Below are positions 22,575 to 34,225 of a stretch of 64,000 nucleotides of DNA, piece after piece. A program made the position numbers and the translations under genes. The stretch spans positions 46,401,155 to 46,465,154 of the forward strand of contig CM066994.1 of assembly GCA_033977485.1 (NCBI GenBank), read 5' to 3'. Under the pieces are notes generated by a model, which saw nothing but the letters and a program-made list of their open reading frames with translations, was not told where the DNA came from and made no database searches. This stretch comes from Hydrangea macrophylla (lineage: Eukaryota > Streptophyta > Magnoliopsida > Cornales > Hydrangeaceae). Positions within the stretch are counted from its first letter, which is position 1; each line of letters starts with the position of its first letter.

Positions 22575-23175
22575 CTTCCATACACATGCTCTGACCACAC
22601 TTGACTATTTCATCCTAACTTAGCTCTCACAATTATATCAATCTAACCACAATTCTAGCACTACTTCTTGCTATCGAAAGACAACAGTACCAGGATGGTA
22701 TCGTACTATTGTATCCCGAAGGACACCAAGATAGCATCAAACACTTTTACCGTACCTCCATTAGGCACCAAGATAACATCATACTATCGTACTTCCCTAA
22801 GGCACCAGGATAGCATCTAATGTTACCATCGTACTTTAAATGCCTGGATAACATCAAACATCTCAAAACTCATACCAATACCTGCTACCTTACTAGCAAC
22901 GGGATTCTTGACACCTGTTAGGTTTACCAGTCCCCATTGACATGTGCATGACCCTAGCATGGTACTAACATGAAATGTAGCAACTATAGCATGCTTCTTC
23001 ACATTAAACAATTACAGAATAAAGCGATACATAGAATATTCTTTCCAACATATCTCTAGTTTATATATATATATGACATGAGGTACAATGTTACTAAGCA
23101 ATCAATCACATATTACTAAACGTATAACAGCTCAACATATATTAAATCATTAACATTTCAACATTTTACTCTAAG

Positions 23176-23507
23176 CTATCGATTTGATAACCCAAGAAAT
23201 CGATTGAGAACAACTTACAATCGATTGGATAAACAAAATAAGCAATTGATTAGGCAAAAGGGCAATCGATTGGCAAACATAGAAATCGATTAGGAAGAAG
23301 TCCAATCGATTAGACTATTATCTTCTTCCTAGAATCACATAGTTACGAGCTAAATTTTAGTGGGGTTCATTTTAGGCCATGTCTACTATCAAAAACTCAT
23401 AAAAACTTCCAAAAAAGCCTACTGAGTGAGTTAGAATACTCACAAGTAAGAGGGGTGGTGTGTGTGTTAAGAAAAGCTTGAAGTTGAAACCAAAGCTCTA
23501 ATGGAGG

Positions 23508-23574
<67 letters not shown>

Positions 23575-23945
23575 TCGTCCTTCCCTTTTTGTTCTTCTCT
23601 TCTCTGGTTCTTCTCTTCTTCACACAGAACCGTGAGTGTGTGTATATGTGTGTATGTGTATAGAGATATATATATATGTGAGATTGTATATTTCTCTCCA
23701 AAACACCTCCTAATAATTTTCCAAAACGTGTGTGTGTATAAATAAGACATATGTATAGGAAAGACGGATAAACCACAGCCACAAAACGCAAACTTGGATT
23801 CTAAGTTCAATCACTACCAATCGATTGGTCTTAAACGAAATCATTTGGGTTTGTGGCGGCCAATGGCAATCAATTGGGGTTAGTGTCAACCGATTGGATG
23901 GGAAAACAAAGCAATTGATTGCAAAAAAAAAAAGGCAGTCGATTG
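23176..23945. repeat. Cluster of CAATCGATTG-like palindromes
   Basis: About twelve copies of (A/C)AATCGATTG or one-base variants: near 23178, 23198, 23218, 23252, 23269, 23283, 23302, then 23817, 23867, 23888, 23910 and 23935. Many are spaced 15-35 bp apart. The two groups flank the CT repeat and the likely transcribed start. Confidence 0.75.
23511..23572. repeat. (CT)n microsatellite
   Basis: An uninterrupted dinucleotide run of about 60 bp. On the LTR sense strand (minus) it is a GA run. Confidence 0.95.
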
Positions 23946-24162
23946 GTATAACTTCCTCACCAAAGCTTAAGTATACTATACCCTATGAATTAAAGCTGCT
24001 GGGTCCTACCCTACCAACTAGACCTTCCACCTTGTTAGTGGAATTTGTTTGTAAGCTTTTATACCCAAAGCTTTATTGTTTATTCAGCAATTATCCCAAT
24101 ATCAATTACTATACCTTTTCATTTCCATGAATAAATCAACCCACAATACATACAAAGGTTAT

Positions 24163-24575
24163 AAGAGCATCCAAAATGGGCCATGGTTAGTGACCATGTT
24201 TTATTAACAAAAGAACTATCTCCACATTGGTGCACTTTACAACTTTTATTCGAGTGTCATATAGCGCTTGTGAGTTGGATCCTCGGTAGCTATTATGGGC
24301 AGCTATTGTGGTAGCACCTACGTGGCCACTTGCAGGAGCAAATATTTTTTATTTTTATTTTAATTTACATTTTGAAAAAAATACTAAAAAGTAATAATAA
24401 TAATAATAATTTGTGAACCTGCAAGTGACTACATGGGTGTTGTCCACAATGACAACCCACAATAGTTGCCGAGGATCCAAAATCAGCCCATATTTTAATA
24501 CACTCTACTACTCCTTCCCACACAAATGTCAGGCCTTCTTTGTCTTGAATGTTGATTCGACATTTTGGAATGCTT
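24163..24575. mobile_element. Foldback MITE
   Basis: About 410 bp. The ends begin GAGCATCCAAAATGG (24168) and, on the opposite strand, GCATTCCAAAATG (24574 inward). Inside, an inverted repeat of about 67 bp pairs 24277-24343 with 24411-24478, sharing GGATCCTCGG and CACTTGCAGG, around an AT-rich loop containing (TAA)n. Such GAGCATCC-type termini are common in plant MITEs. Superfamily is not assigned because no clear target duplication was found. The overlapping open frames are by-products of the palindrome. Confidence 0.65.
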
Positions 24576-24912
24576 ACTGCACTTATCATCAACAAAAAAA
24601 GAATATGGGTCTCACCTTTAACTAACAATCTAATAGCATCCATAATGGGTAGTATAAATTTTAAGAAATATTTTCTTAAGTTTAATTTGCAAAAAGATGA
24701 CACTAACAATGGTGTAGATTACTATACACGGTACACACAGAGCCATGTAAAGCCAAAATGGCACAAAAAAAATCGTGTGATGATCACACGACATACACTG
24801 TGCCATGCGGATACATGTGGCATGTACCGTATCAAAGCTTTGCACCGAAGAACCAAAAAAAGAAGAAGCCAAATGACTCAAAGATTTCCATTTGGGAGTG
24901 GCACGGCACACT
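24576..24912. other. Spacer with a second MITE-like terminus
   Basis: A TAGCATCCATAATGGGTAG word near 24632 resembles the MITE terminus at 24168. No matching right end was found. Otherwise nothing is recognised. Confidence 0.35.
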
Positions 24913-26231
24913 TGTAGACACCCTATTTTGGTTCGTCCGTTCTACAGAAGGAACCCTGCCTCAAGAACAACCCGATGACTTGAATCAAGGTTTGTTTATT
25001 GTATGAAGTAGAACTCTATGAAGCACTATGGTCTCTTACAAATGTTAGAATAATCTCTAGGAAGACTTAGGTACGTTAGGGACACAATTAAAAAATAAAA
25101 ATCCAAGTTATGATAGCCGTTTCACATTAAATGACAAAAATCACCTCTATCGAGCAATTCTAGACCTCGAGGCGGGATCCTGAGAGCTCCCTATACAAAA
25201 TATTCCTAAACTAGCTTAAAATGATGCCCCGTGCCTTCACATTGGCAAAAAACTAGCTAGGAGAATTTTTGTGCCAAAATAGCCCTTCTACTCATCTCCA
25301 AAGTCAGCCTCACCTTTTTTATCATAACTCAAAATCCATAAATTATTTTTGAATGAAACCAAAAGCATTGAAAACTAGACTTCCATGCTTTTCCAACGGT
25401 ATATCACAAGCCCAAAAATGATAACGGAGGTAAGAGAACGAAGTCCAAGAACATAGGGTAGAAAACATAACTTCTAGGGCCGAGTGCCGCAGTGGCACTC
25501 CGAGAGGGCCACTATGGCACTCAGCACCAGATCAATTTTTAGCCATTGATTAGATCCCAATCCGCATGAACTAGCACAAATTCGGCCAATCAGATGCAAG
25601 TATGACCAAAATCTCTTGGGTACACCTCAAATAGCCTAGGTACAAGCCTTTAAGGCTTGTACTTTCGACCCATATCACTTAAACACAGAAACATAGCCCA
25701 GAATTGAAACTATAAATAGGGGCCTTCCCCTATCCATCCAATGCACCAAAAAATCTTGAGAACTAGAGAGGGATCAAGGAAACCCCATAGGAGGATTCCG
25801 ATGCACTCATTAAAGTTCTTGGGAATTGAATCTTTTAGTTTTAGGGTTCTGATCCTAGAGATCATAGTGTTAGCAGAGCTCTGTCGAAGAAGATTCAAAG
25901 GGAAGTTTTTGAGGTAAGCTTCTTCTTCTTGTTTTCTTTTCTTGTTTTTATCGTTTTCCTTAGTTTTGATCTTCATAGTTCTTAGTTTAGATCTGTTTTC
26001 TTATTTTTTTTTTTCTTCATAGTTCTTCCTTTCTTAGTAGTTTAGATCTTCTAGGCTTCTAGGTTATCCTTCTATCCCGTCTATAGATAGGCTATCCCTA
26101 GTAGTCCCTATTCCATATTCCTTTCTAACCTAGTTTAATCTAGTATAGCTTGTTCATGCTTATCCATGCATACACATGCACACTATCCACACATAGAATA
26201 GTAGGATATCCCGATTAAGGGCTACAATTGT
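24913..26231 (+). repeat. Tat/Ogre-like gypsy 5' LTR, first part
   Basis: Begins TGTAGACACCCTATTTTGG, a start often seen in plant Tat-lineage LTRs. It holds a TATA box (TATAAATA, 25711-25718) followed about 25-30 bp later by a purine-rich likely transcription start. It is interrupted at 26231 and resumes at about 47335, where joining the flanks gives a smooth CTACAATTGCTTTCC. Together the two parts total about 1.8 kb. Identification rests on the terminus, promoter and downstream PBS-like site. Confidence 0.5.
25711..25718 (+). promoter_or_regulatory. TATA box in Tat-like LTR
   Basis: TATAAATA followed by GGGGCC and, about 30 bp on, GCACCAAAAAATC, a plausible Pol II start. It fits the R boundary of the LTR. 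Confidence 0.55.
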
Positions 26232-27259
26232 TGTCACGCCCCGAAGTACCAAAAATAGGGAAAAATAAATTTCCTTTATGGGTTGGTAGACACGTGACTG
26301 GTTATAAGTGTCACCTAATTGTCCAAATATGCTTATAACAATAATGTAATATGGGAAGATGACTAAGTTCAGCAGTAGCATAAATTTAAAACTTCAAGTC
26401 TTACATGATTAGTATATTACAGACTAAAAGATATCCAAAAGATAGATATTACAAGTTCAACTAAGCTATTACATCATTAGACATATTAACAACAGAACTA
26501 TGATAAAAGAAAAACTCCATGATCTTCAGCTGGCGAAACCGTAGCCTTCCTCGTAGTAATCTTCACCAACATAGTCTTTAGTAGTAAAATCTGTATCATG
26601 ATCGTAGCCGGCTCCATCTGGACCTGCAAAGGCTGGACGTGGAAGGTCCAGCAGCATAAAAAAGCCGTTAGCGGTTAAGCTAAGTTAGGGTCCCCTTAAG
26701 GTTACCACCACCAAGGTAAGTTATTCTTCATTTCTTCTTATTCTCAACTATGTCTCGTTAATCTTTTCTTATTCTCAAAACTATGCCTTGTTTAAACCCA
26801 ATCATTCCTTTCGAAACTTAACCCAGAACTGAACTGACCAACGACATTGACTGAAAGAAGACTTAGCTCCAAACGCATTTACCGATCAAGAAAGAACAAC
26901 ACACGACAATGACTGGCTTAATTGAACACATAACTGATGATCCTTAGAACAAGTGTGCGGAATATTAACAATCTCTTGGTCGAACACGTCATGCCAATCC
27001 TTAGGTCACCCCATATTACCGAACACGTCATGCCGATCCTCAGACTAAGGGTACGGGACATTAACAATCACTTGGACGAACACGTCATGCCGATCCTCAG
27101 GTCACCCGTACATAACCGAACACATCATATATATAAACAAAATAAAATATTAGGGTTAGTTGGTGTGTGTGTGTATGTGTGTGTGTGTCTGTGTGTATGT
27201 ACCGTGCGGGTGTGTGTGTATCATATATATAAACAAAATAAAATATTAGGGTTAGTTGG
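26232..27259 (-). repeat. Chromovirus-type LTR end, minus orientation
   Basis: Starts TGTCACGCCCCGAAG and continues with AAATTTCCTTTATGGG, matching the reversed 3' ends of the LTRs at 2135 and 14090. There is no PBS to its left, so it is not a 5' LTR of a complete element. It holds three copies of a CGAACACGTCATGCCGATCC-like word (26978-27115) and a 95-bp tandem duplication (about 27126-27259). It was split at 27259 by Athila-like copy B. Confidence 0.65.
27126..27259. repeat. Tandem duplication with GT microsatellite
   Basis: The sequence ATATAAACAAAATAAAATAT with flanks occurs twice (27130 and 27224), separated by a GT-rich run. The second copy ends in the GTTGG target of copy B. Confidence 0.8.
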
Positions 27260-28699
27260 TGATCGGCGACGAATAGTTGCCGTTTATAGTCCTAAAGTTA
27301 CACTTTATTAGCTCATTTCATTTAGTTATTAGTTCTTTTTTAATATGTATTCTATATTTTGTAGGTTTTGGAGCTTTAACGTGAAAATGCAAAAAAAATC
27401 TAATGATTAGTGGCTTTGGAAGTCATTCTGGCTCTAAAGTTGATTCCGGTGAAAGCTTAATGTTGTAGCAGCCTCGAAATTTTGACCATGAGAACTTTGG
27501 TTTTGAGAAATTCTCTAGAGATATAAAATGTAGATCTTTGAGTTATGGACGCATGGCTGCAGACGAAGAGTCAATTCGAGTTTCGAGCAAAAAGTTATCG
27601 CAATTCTACGAAAGTCGCATAGTGCAGTAAAAAGTACCTCGCGGGAGCGACCTGTGAAAAAACAAAAAACGCATATTTTGTCAAACCAGAGTGCCTTACA
27701 AAGGTGGTTTGTGCATACGACATCCAGAAATGTAAAAAACGGCAGTTTTAGTGCGATTAGGCTTAGAAAAGCCTCCTAATCCTTCCAAAATCTATATAAA
27801 TCCTATTCTAAATCAATTTTAGGGACACACAATATTATACGCATCCCTATACAACAAAAACTTCAGCTATTGAAGAAAGGAAAGCAAGGAGAAGAAGAAG
27901 AAGACCAAGGATTACCATGGCCTCCTCCATCAACCTCTTGCCGTTCATCGCTTCTATGGCCGCTTAGACCGCTGGCTAGGGTTTCAATGAAACCCTAGCC
28001 AAGTAATAGGGTGTTATTTATGTTTTTATTTTAGATTTATTATGTATGGATGATGATTACATATTTAGAGGATTTTAATTAATAAAATCATATTCATTGA
28101 TTAAATCGTTACTTTCAAAATCTATTCTTGTCTTAGATCTATTTTGGATGTGATGTGCTCAATAGTCTATATTTGTTGTGCTTGTATGTATTATTTACAT
28201 GCAATGGTGCTTATTTGAATTGTGATATCAAGTAGTCAAATAGTTCATGCCTAGGGAAGATGGAGTGTGCCGCAACCCTAGTTTAGTGTGAGACATTCTG
28301 TGCCAACTGAAGATGAATTATGTTGATGCTTGAATCATAGTTATCTTCTTGATGGAGGAATTGTGCTTGTAGCTACAATTCCCCATTATCATCCAATGTA
28401 ATAAGCTAACTGAATGCATAAATACCCTTTTTATGAAGCTAGTGGTGGATTTGCAATCCTAGGTTCAATACACATATTTATCAAAACAACTTTTAATCGC
28501 TTTCATAGTGTAGATTTATTTTCATTGTTCTTAGTTTAATAAAAATCAAAATCAAAATTCCGTTTTCTTAATTAACTAGGGTTAGGTTTTAAAATTAAAG
28601 TGTTTTAGTATTTCAATCTCTGTGGGTTCGACCTCTACTTCCACACTACAAATCTTTTAAAGTAGAGTATACTTTTTTATCTTGATTCTGACGAGATCA
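27260..28699 (+). repeat. Copy B 5' LTR
   Basis: 1440 bp. The last 700 bp are clearly homologous to copy A LTRs in reverse orientation (for example CTCTGTGGGTTCGACCT near 28620). The CpG-rich motif is reduced to CCTCGCGGGAGCGACC at about 27640. Confidence 0.9.
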
Positions 28700-28704
28700 A
28701 TTTT

Positions 28705-28720
28705 TGGCACCCTTGCCGGG
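28705..28720 (+). promoter_or_regulatory. Copy B primer binding site, mutated
   Basis: TGGCACCCTTGCCGGG, against TGGCGCCGTTGCCGGG in copy A. Two bases differ; one is a G to A change at a CpG, as expected for methylated DNA. Confidence 0.75.
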
Positions 28721-29209
28721 TATTGCAAATTACTACCTTTAGTTTTAGAATCTTAGTTCAGTTAATTCGTAAATATTAGATTAGATTTTCTTTTTCCTAT
28801 TTTTTGTTTTCGTTTTAAGTCACTAACTTTTCCGTTTTTTTTTTTTGTAGTTTCTCGATTCATCAAATTCTAGCGTTTCAGAGTGAAAGAGCTTAGCACA
28901 TCAAAGGAACTTACGTGAATCAATTAAAAAAATTAATTAAAGCAAAAATTCAAGTAAATCGCTTCCTTTAAAATTCGCTTCAAACCACTATTATTCAGGG
29001 CACTGAGATGCACTATTTGCATTAGTTAAGGGGTGATTTATACGTTCATTATCTAGGAAACCCGGGGCACTGGGCTTTGGCGCGAATCACTGCATAACAG
29101 GATGACTTTCATGCATCATAGTAGTTGTGTGCTTGATGTCTTATATGTGTGGTTGCTTTTTGAATTTGTTTGAGTCAGTCTTTATCTTAGTGTCGTTTTT
29201 GTTTAGTTT
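28721..29209 (+). other. Copy B leader
   Basis: Non-coding, collinear with 10270-10840 of copy A. Shared marks include CCCGGGGCACTGGGC near 29060 and the ATGCATCATAGTAGT block near 29112. Confidence 0.6.
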
Positions 29210-30961
29210 ATGTTTGGTACGCATTCAAGTAAACCCGAATTACATTCCTTCGGCCCTGAACTTGAACGTACCCTAAGAGTCAGTAGGTCCTCAACCCAAG
29301 CTTCTAGAGCTCGGTTGATACTAGACGAAGAATCAACTCCGAAACCGTCGTCATTATTTCAGGCCGAAATTCAAAACACACTTAAACATTTAAGAAAAAC
29401 TCGAACTATTAACATCGAACCTATTCCAATGGCCGACTTTGGAAACAACGGGAACAACAGAAATAATAGAAATAACCCTAATATACCTCAACCGCCTCCC
29501 TTAAAAGATTATTTCATACCTACGGCCTACACTCCACAAGCATGTATCGAATTACCGGAGATGACGGCGTCTCACTTTGAGATAAAGTCATCTACAATCG
29601 CGCTACTCCCTTCATTCCATGGCCGTATTAAAGAAGATCCTTATCATCACTTAGAAGAGTTCCAAGACATATGCTTTACATTGAAAATCCAAAATCTAAC
29701 TGATGATGAATTAAAATTGTGACTCTTCCCATTCTCCTTAAAAGATAAAGCTAAGTATTGGCTCCAATCTCTAGAGCCAAATACAATCAAAACATGGGAA
29801 GCGTTGCATACTACGTTCTTACAAAAGTTTTTCCCTATTGCTCGTACAAATCAAATTCAAAAATCTAGAATGAACTTTGTGATGCAAGATGGGGAAACAC
29901 TATATGATACATGGGAACAATTTAAGGAAATTTTACACACTTGCCCCCATCATCAAATTCTCAAGTGGCAATTGGTGCAGATCTTCTATGAGGGATTTGT
30001 CCCCTCTGTTCGTAATACCGTCGATGCCGTTTGTGAGGGTACCTTCCTACACAAAAGCGCCGATGAGGCATGTAAAATCTTTGAAACGTTAAGTAAAAAC
30101 TCGATGCATCAAGCTATGTCGGTACATCCTAAGGGGTGCCTTCCCCCTCAATCTAAGCGAGCGGAGCAGTTCAAGTCAAGTCACTTAATTGAATTTCAAG
30201 AACTATCTAGAAAACTTGACCAACTCATGAGAATGGGCCATATGCCCAGTCCATCTCCTTCAGAAGTATGCGCATTGTGTTCTGAGCTTTCTCATAATAT
30301 CTTCGCATGTCCTTCTGCTTCCCAATTCTCAGAATTTGTCGAGCAACACATTAACTCTATTCAACAATTCTCACGAAATAGTTATAATCCTATGACGACT
30401 AATTTTTCTAATACTTACCGACCTCAATTTCAACAAAGTTAATACCAACACCTTCCTAATCCTAACCCTCCAAGGGATAACGTTTTTAAGGCAAAGGCGT
30501 TGGCATCCCTTAAGACTATCGAAACGCAAGTGCAAGCACAAGCACAAATAGTGCACTCTCACACACAATCCATTGCGAAGCTTGAGTCCCAAATGGGATA
30601 ACTTGCTAACGCGGTGAGTCGTAGAAATGAGAGTAAGTTGCCTAGTCAAACTATTCAAAACCCTAAGGGACAATATGAGATTAAGGGTACGAATGAGCAA
30701 GTAAACGCCATCTCGACTAGGATGACTACACGAAAGGAAGAAGTTATGGAGAGTTCGAGAGATGATTTGAAAGATATGAACATTAATTTGAATCAAGAGA
30801 AGGGTGAGGATACCAGTCGAATTAGGAAGGAAAATGAATTGGTCCAAACTAACTATGTTTTGAAAATGCCCTTTTTGCTAAACATCAATGAACCATCACA
30901 TCTTTTAAAGAAAGGGACAAAAATTGAACATATACTCGAGGTGTTTAAACAAGTGAAATAA
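29210..30961 (+). pseudogene. gag of Athila-like copy B (several stops)
   Basis: Open from 29210 to 29722, with MADFGNNGNN, PPPLKDYFIP and SFHGRIKEDPYHHLEEFQD, the same core as copy A. TGA at about 29720 interrupts it. It resumes as LFPFSLKDKAKYWLQSLEP and runs with a zinc knuckle CALCSELSHNIFAC (about 30270) until a TAA at 30440. The last portion is in another frame to 30961. The upstream 75 codons before MADFG are not open in copy A in the same way, so the native start is probably MADFG (about 29430). Role as for copy A gag; inactive. Confidence 0.85.
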
Positions 30962-31074
30962 AATATTCCATTCCTCAATGCTATTAAACAAATTCCCTTT
31001 ATGCTAAATGTTTTAAAGACATATGTACTCAAAAGCGCAAGTTACGCAGTCATGTTTCAAAAAAGATCTTCCTC

Positions 31075-31835
31075 ACTAAAAAAGTAAGTTCGATCTTCCA
31101 ACACGCTCCTCTGAAGTATAAGGATCCTGGAATGCCTACCATTTCTTGTCATATAGGTTACACTTGAATCCATCGGGCTCTCCTTGACTTAGGTGCGAGT
31201 GTGAATCTGCTGCCATACACAGTTTACAAACAGTTAGGATTAGGTGACCTTAAACCCACGGCTACTACCATACAATTAGCAGATCGTTCTATTAAAATCC
31301 CTAGAAGAATCGTCAAAGACGTCTTAGTAAAAGTTGATAAATATTACTATCCCATCGATTTCATGGTCCTTGACACTGAATCGGTGATAGATTCTAGGAA
31401 ACACACTCCTGTCATTCTTGGTCGTCCATTCTTAGCAACCGCTAACGTGCGTGTCAATTGTCGAACGGGGGTGATGAAGGTGCCATTTGGCAACATGAAC
31501 CTAAAATTAAATGTATTTAATGTCGTTGATCATCCTTCTAAGGATGACGATTACCTATGTGTGGCAGAAAGTCAGGTAAGGCACGCTAAAGAACTTAATA
31601 GACAAGACGACTTAAGAAAGGGAAACTATATAGTGTGTAGTGCACAGATTAACCTTAATGAAAGGGACACTGCCAACCCAGATCCTAATGAATGATTTAC
31701 TCAAAAGGTCAAGAATCGATTCAAAATCGAAAAAGAGGAACCGTCGAATGAGTTAACAAATAACAGCATTATTTATGTTTTCAATCGGAGTATCCCCAAT
31801 GTCTTTAAGGGTACAAAGTATGAGTTTTGGCCTCC
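31075..31835 (+). pseudogene. Retropepsin-like protease region of copy B
   Basis: Contains DLGASVNLLPYTVYKQLGLG (about 31189) and VILGRPFLATANVRVNC, nearly identical to copy A. A stop lies just before the active site (about 31167) and another at 31693. The frame is open from 31201 to 31695. As in copy A, coding sequence simply ends after this domain, with the stop at about 31838. Confidence 0.8.
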
Positions 31836-31839
31836 ATAA

Positions 31840-34225
31840 GTCTTGAGCTTAGAACGGTCGAGTTGAAGACGTAAAACACGGCGCTTCTTCGGAGGCAACC
31901 CAAGCTTTTATCAGTCTATTTTCTCATTTTTGTACACTTTTTAGGTTATTTTGAGTCAACTTTTCATTTTCTGGACAGGTTCAGGGGTTGAGGTCAATTT
32001 ATTTTGAACTTATTCACGTTGAAAGGAAAGAAAAGAGAGAAAGAGTCTACTCGCGTGCGCGACTCTCTCGCAAGAGAGGTCGCGCGCATGTGAGTTGTAG
32101 ACTTAGAAATTCTTTTAATAAAACAAGCCTCAGTATTTCCTCGCGCTAGGAATCACAAGCGCAATGGGTCGCTCGCGCAGCCCGCGTGCACGAATGGGGG
32201 ATTTTTGTGTTTTTCCCTTTTGTTCTCTTCTTCTCACTCCCAACCCTTACTTATGTGTTTTTCTCCTTTCTGTTTACTCTCTTAGGCCCCTTTTTAGATC
32301 GAGTCCTTCTTTGTTTTGTTAGTTACGTTTGTGCTTATTCTTTTTTATTTTTCTTAAGTCTTGCGGTTTTAGTTTAGTTTCTCAACAAGTACGCCACTGT
32401 CTGCATTATATAGATATATATTTGTATTAGCTATTGTTGTTCTTTGTTTGTTACTTTTTTTGTCAAGTATTGACAGGTGAATTAGTGGCTCCATTTGGAT
32501 CAATTGAACTTTATTGCTATATTCAGTTCACCTAGTTTGTGATTGCCGAGATCGAGGTAATGTCATTCCTTCTTTACGTACTCTCCTTTCTTTTGTTTTA
32601 TTGTTTCATTGGGGACAATGAAAGGTTTAGGTTTGGGGGTATGCACTCAAATGTACATTATTATGCACCCAATTTTTCAAAAATTTTTTGACACTTGTGC
32701 TTAAATAAACGAGATTACCTACACGTTTGCAATCTCGAATCGATACTTCTTGTTAAATAACTTGAATTGTTATAGAATGGTCAACAAGGAAAGATGTGGT
32801 TAAACATTTGCTGAAGTCATGATGCGACGTTCAAGATATATATCATTCGAATCATAGTTTTATATCATAGATTTGCACACAAAACTATGCACTGCACGTA
32901 GTCACTTGAATACATGTTTGATGTGAACTATAACATGATTCGGATTTCTAGATAACACATGGTAGAGACTAAACCCAGTGAGCTTTTGAGCTTATCTTTT
33001 CTTTTTAGAGGATTATAAATACACATTGTGTTTGTCGAATTTCATTTGAATAGCGCATCTACTCGTTGTTTAGTCTCATTATTCTTGTTTTGGTTGATAG
33101 TCAAGTTAAAATATTTGCTTCCATGCTAAATAATCTTCTATCGTAAAAGTTGAAGAACCATATGACCATAGGAAATGATGATAGGCCCTCTTTGTTTACC
33201 ACTGACCGAAAAATGATAAAATTTTCTTAGTTCGCCCCTTTGATTCGTTATAATGCCCTTTTTCTTTAATCACCATTATCCTTTTTTTTTGCTCCAACTT
33301 GACCAACTTGGAGTTCACCACTGAGATATTCGTTAACTTTTAGTGTTGATGTGGCGGTGTGTCGATTGAGAAGAAGAAGAAAACAAGATGATGTTTGGGG
33401 TAGTTACCTTAGTGTTCAATGAATATTCATTTCAAAAGCAACGAAAAGGAAAAAAAAAAAAAGAAAAGGTTGTAAGAAGAAAAGAAAGAAGAAAATGTTG
33501 GAAGAAGAAAAAAAAAAAAGAAGAGGAAAAAAATTAAAATAAAAATAAAAAGAAAAGAATCAAAAGATGAAAGTTGGTAGAAGAATGAAAGAAAGTAATT
33601 GAATATGCCTTACAACGCCATTCTGAAGATTACCTAATGAATCCTTTCTATCCTTTTTCATCGCCTGAGCCACGTTACAACCTTTGAAAAGTCCTATCTG
33701 ATCCTAGAAAATATGGTTTGGATATGTAAACGATGGGAGGGGGATTAAAACATGGTAACGATTAATTTTTCTTGACTATTGGCGTCCTATCCATGAGACT
33801 GTTGTTCTTTCGTGTCATGCGTCTTTTACGAGTCATATGCGAGCATTTCTCATTTTGAAAACATATTTCCTTTGTTCCCATATACTAGAGAGATTACACA
33901 TGTTCTGAGCGTTTCAATTGAGAGTGTAATTAACATTGTGAGATTCGTAGTCGAAGCATAGTTGGATGGTTATACGAGTTATATTCCAAGTTCATGACAT
34001 TCCAAGTTCATGACATTCGCAATTTTATGAGAAACTCTATTGATTTATACGATGCATATGTTTGGGATTCATTTGACATAGGTGGACGTTTAGTTCCGTT
34101 TCTTCTTATTCGTTATTCTATTTCAAATCATTGTTTATAATAAGAAGAATTGAATGCTATGTTTTTCATTTTTAATAAAAACTTTTTAAATATATAATGA
34201 AAAAAAGATGGTTTTGGGTGCCTTA
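31840..34225 (+). other. Conserved non-coding 3' region of copy B (no pol)
   Basis: Collinear with 7633-5250 of copy A. Landmarks: CGGAGGCAACCCAAGC near 31892, the CpG-rich block 32046-32190, an internal PPT-like GGTTTAGGTTTGGGGGTATG near 32623, the CACATGGTAGAGACTAAACCC block near 32957, and the polypurine tract 33430-33570. The last 186 bp of the region lie beyond the copia insertion (41679-41864). No RT or integrase motif is present in any frame. Confidence 0.8.
33430..33600 (+). repeat. Polypurine tract in copy B
   Basis: About 170 bp almost entirely of A and G with few pyrimidines. The matching place in copy A is the plus-strand polypyrimidine run 5881-6000. Confidence 0.8.

Larger units (their letters stand above)
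22575..24162 (-). repeat. Chromovirus-type LTR, minus orientation (part 2)
   Basis: Continuation of 2135-2767 after the nested chromovirus. Spaced words such as GGCACCAGGATAGCATC (22680-22860) parallel the repeated blocks of other LTRs here. It also carries a CT microsatellite and a cluster of palindromic CAATCGATTG-like words. The expected LTR start (minus TGT, plus ACA) is not identifiable, so the right limit is arbitrary. The frames at 23397-23810 reflect the microsatellite. Confidence 0.5.

Noticed and set aside
22680..22870. Spaced repeats considered as a CRISPR-like array
   Set aside because: Repeat words are imperfect and irregularly spaced within an LTR of a plant genome.
23397..23810. 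Open frames with long Arg-Glu repeats on the minus strand
   Set aside because: They are translations of the (CT)n microsatellite and its flanks in an LTR; no domain.
24365..25006. Several frames on both strands near the foldback MITE
   Set aside because: Mirror-image frames follow from the inverted repeat; no codon structure or domain.
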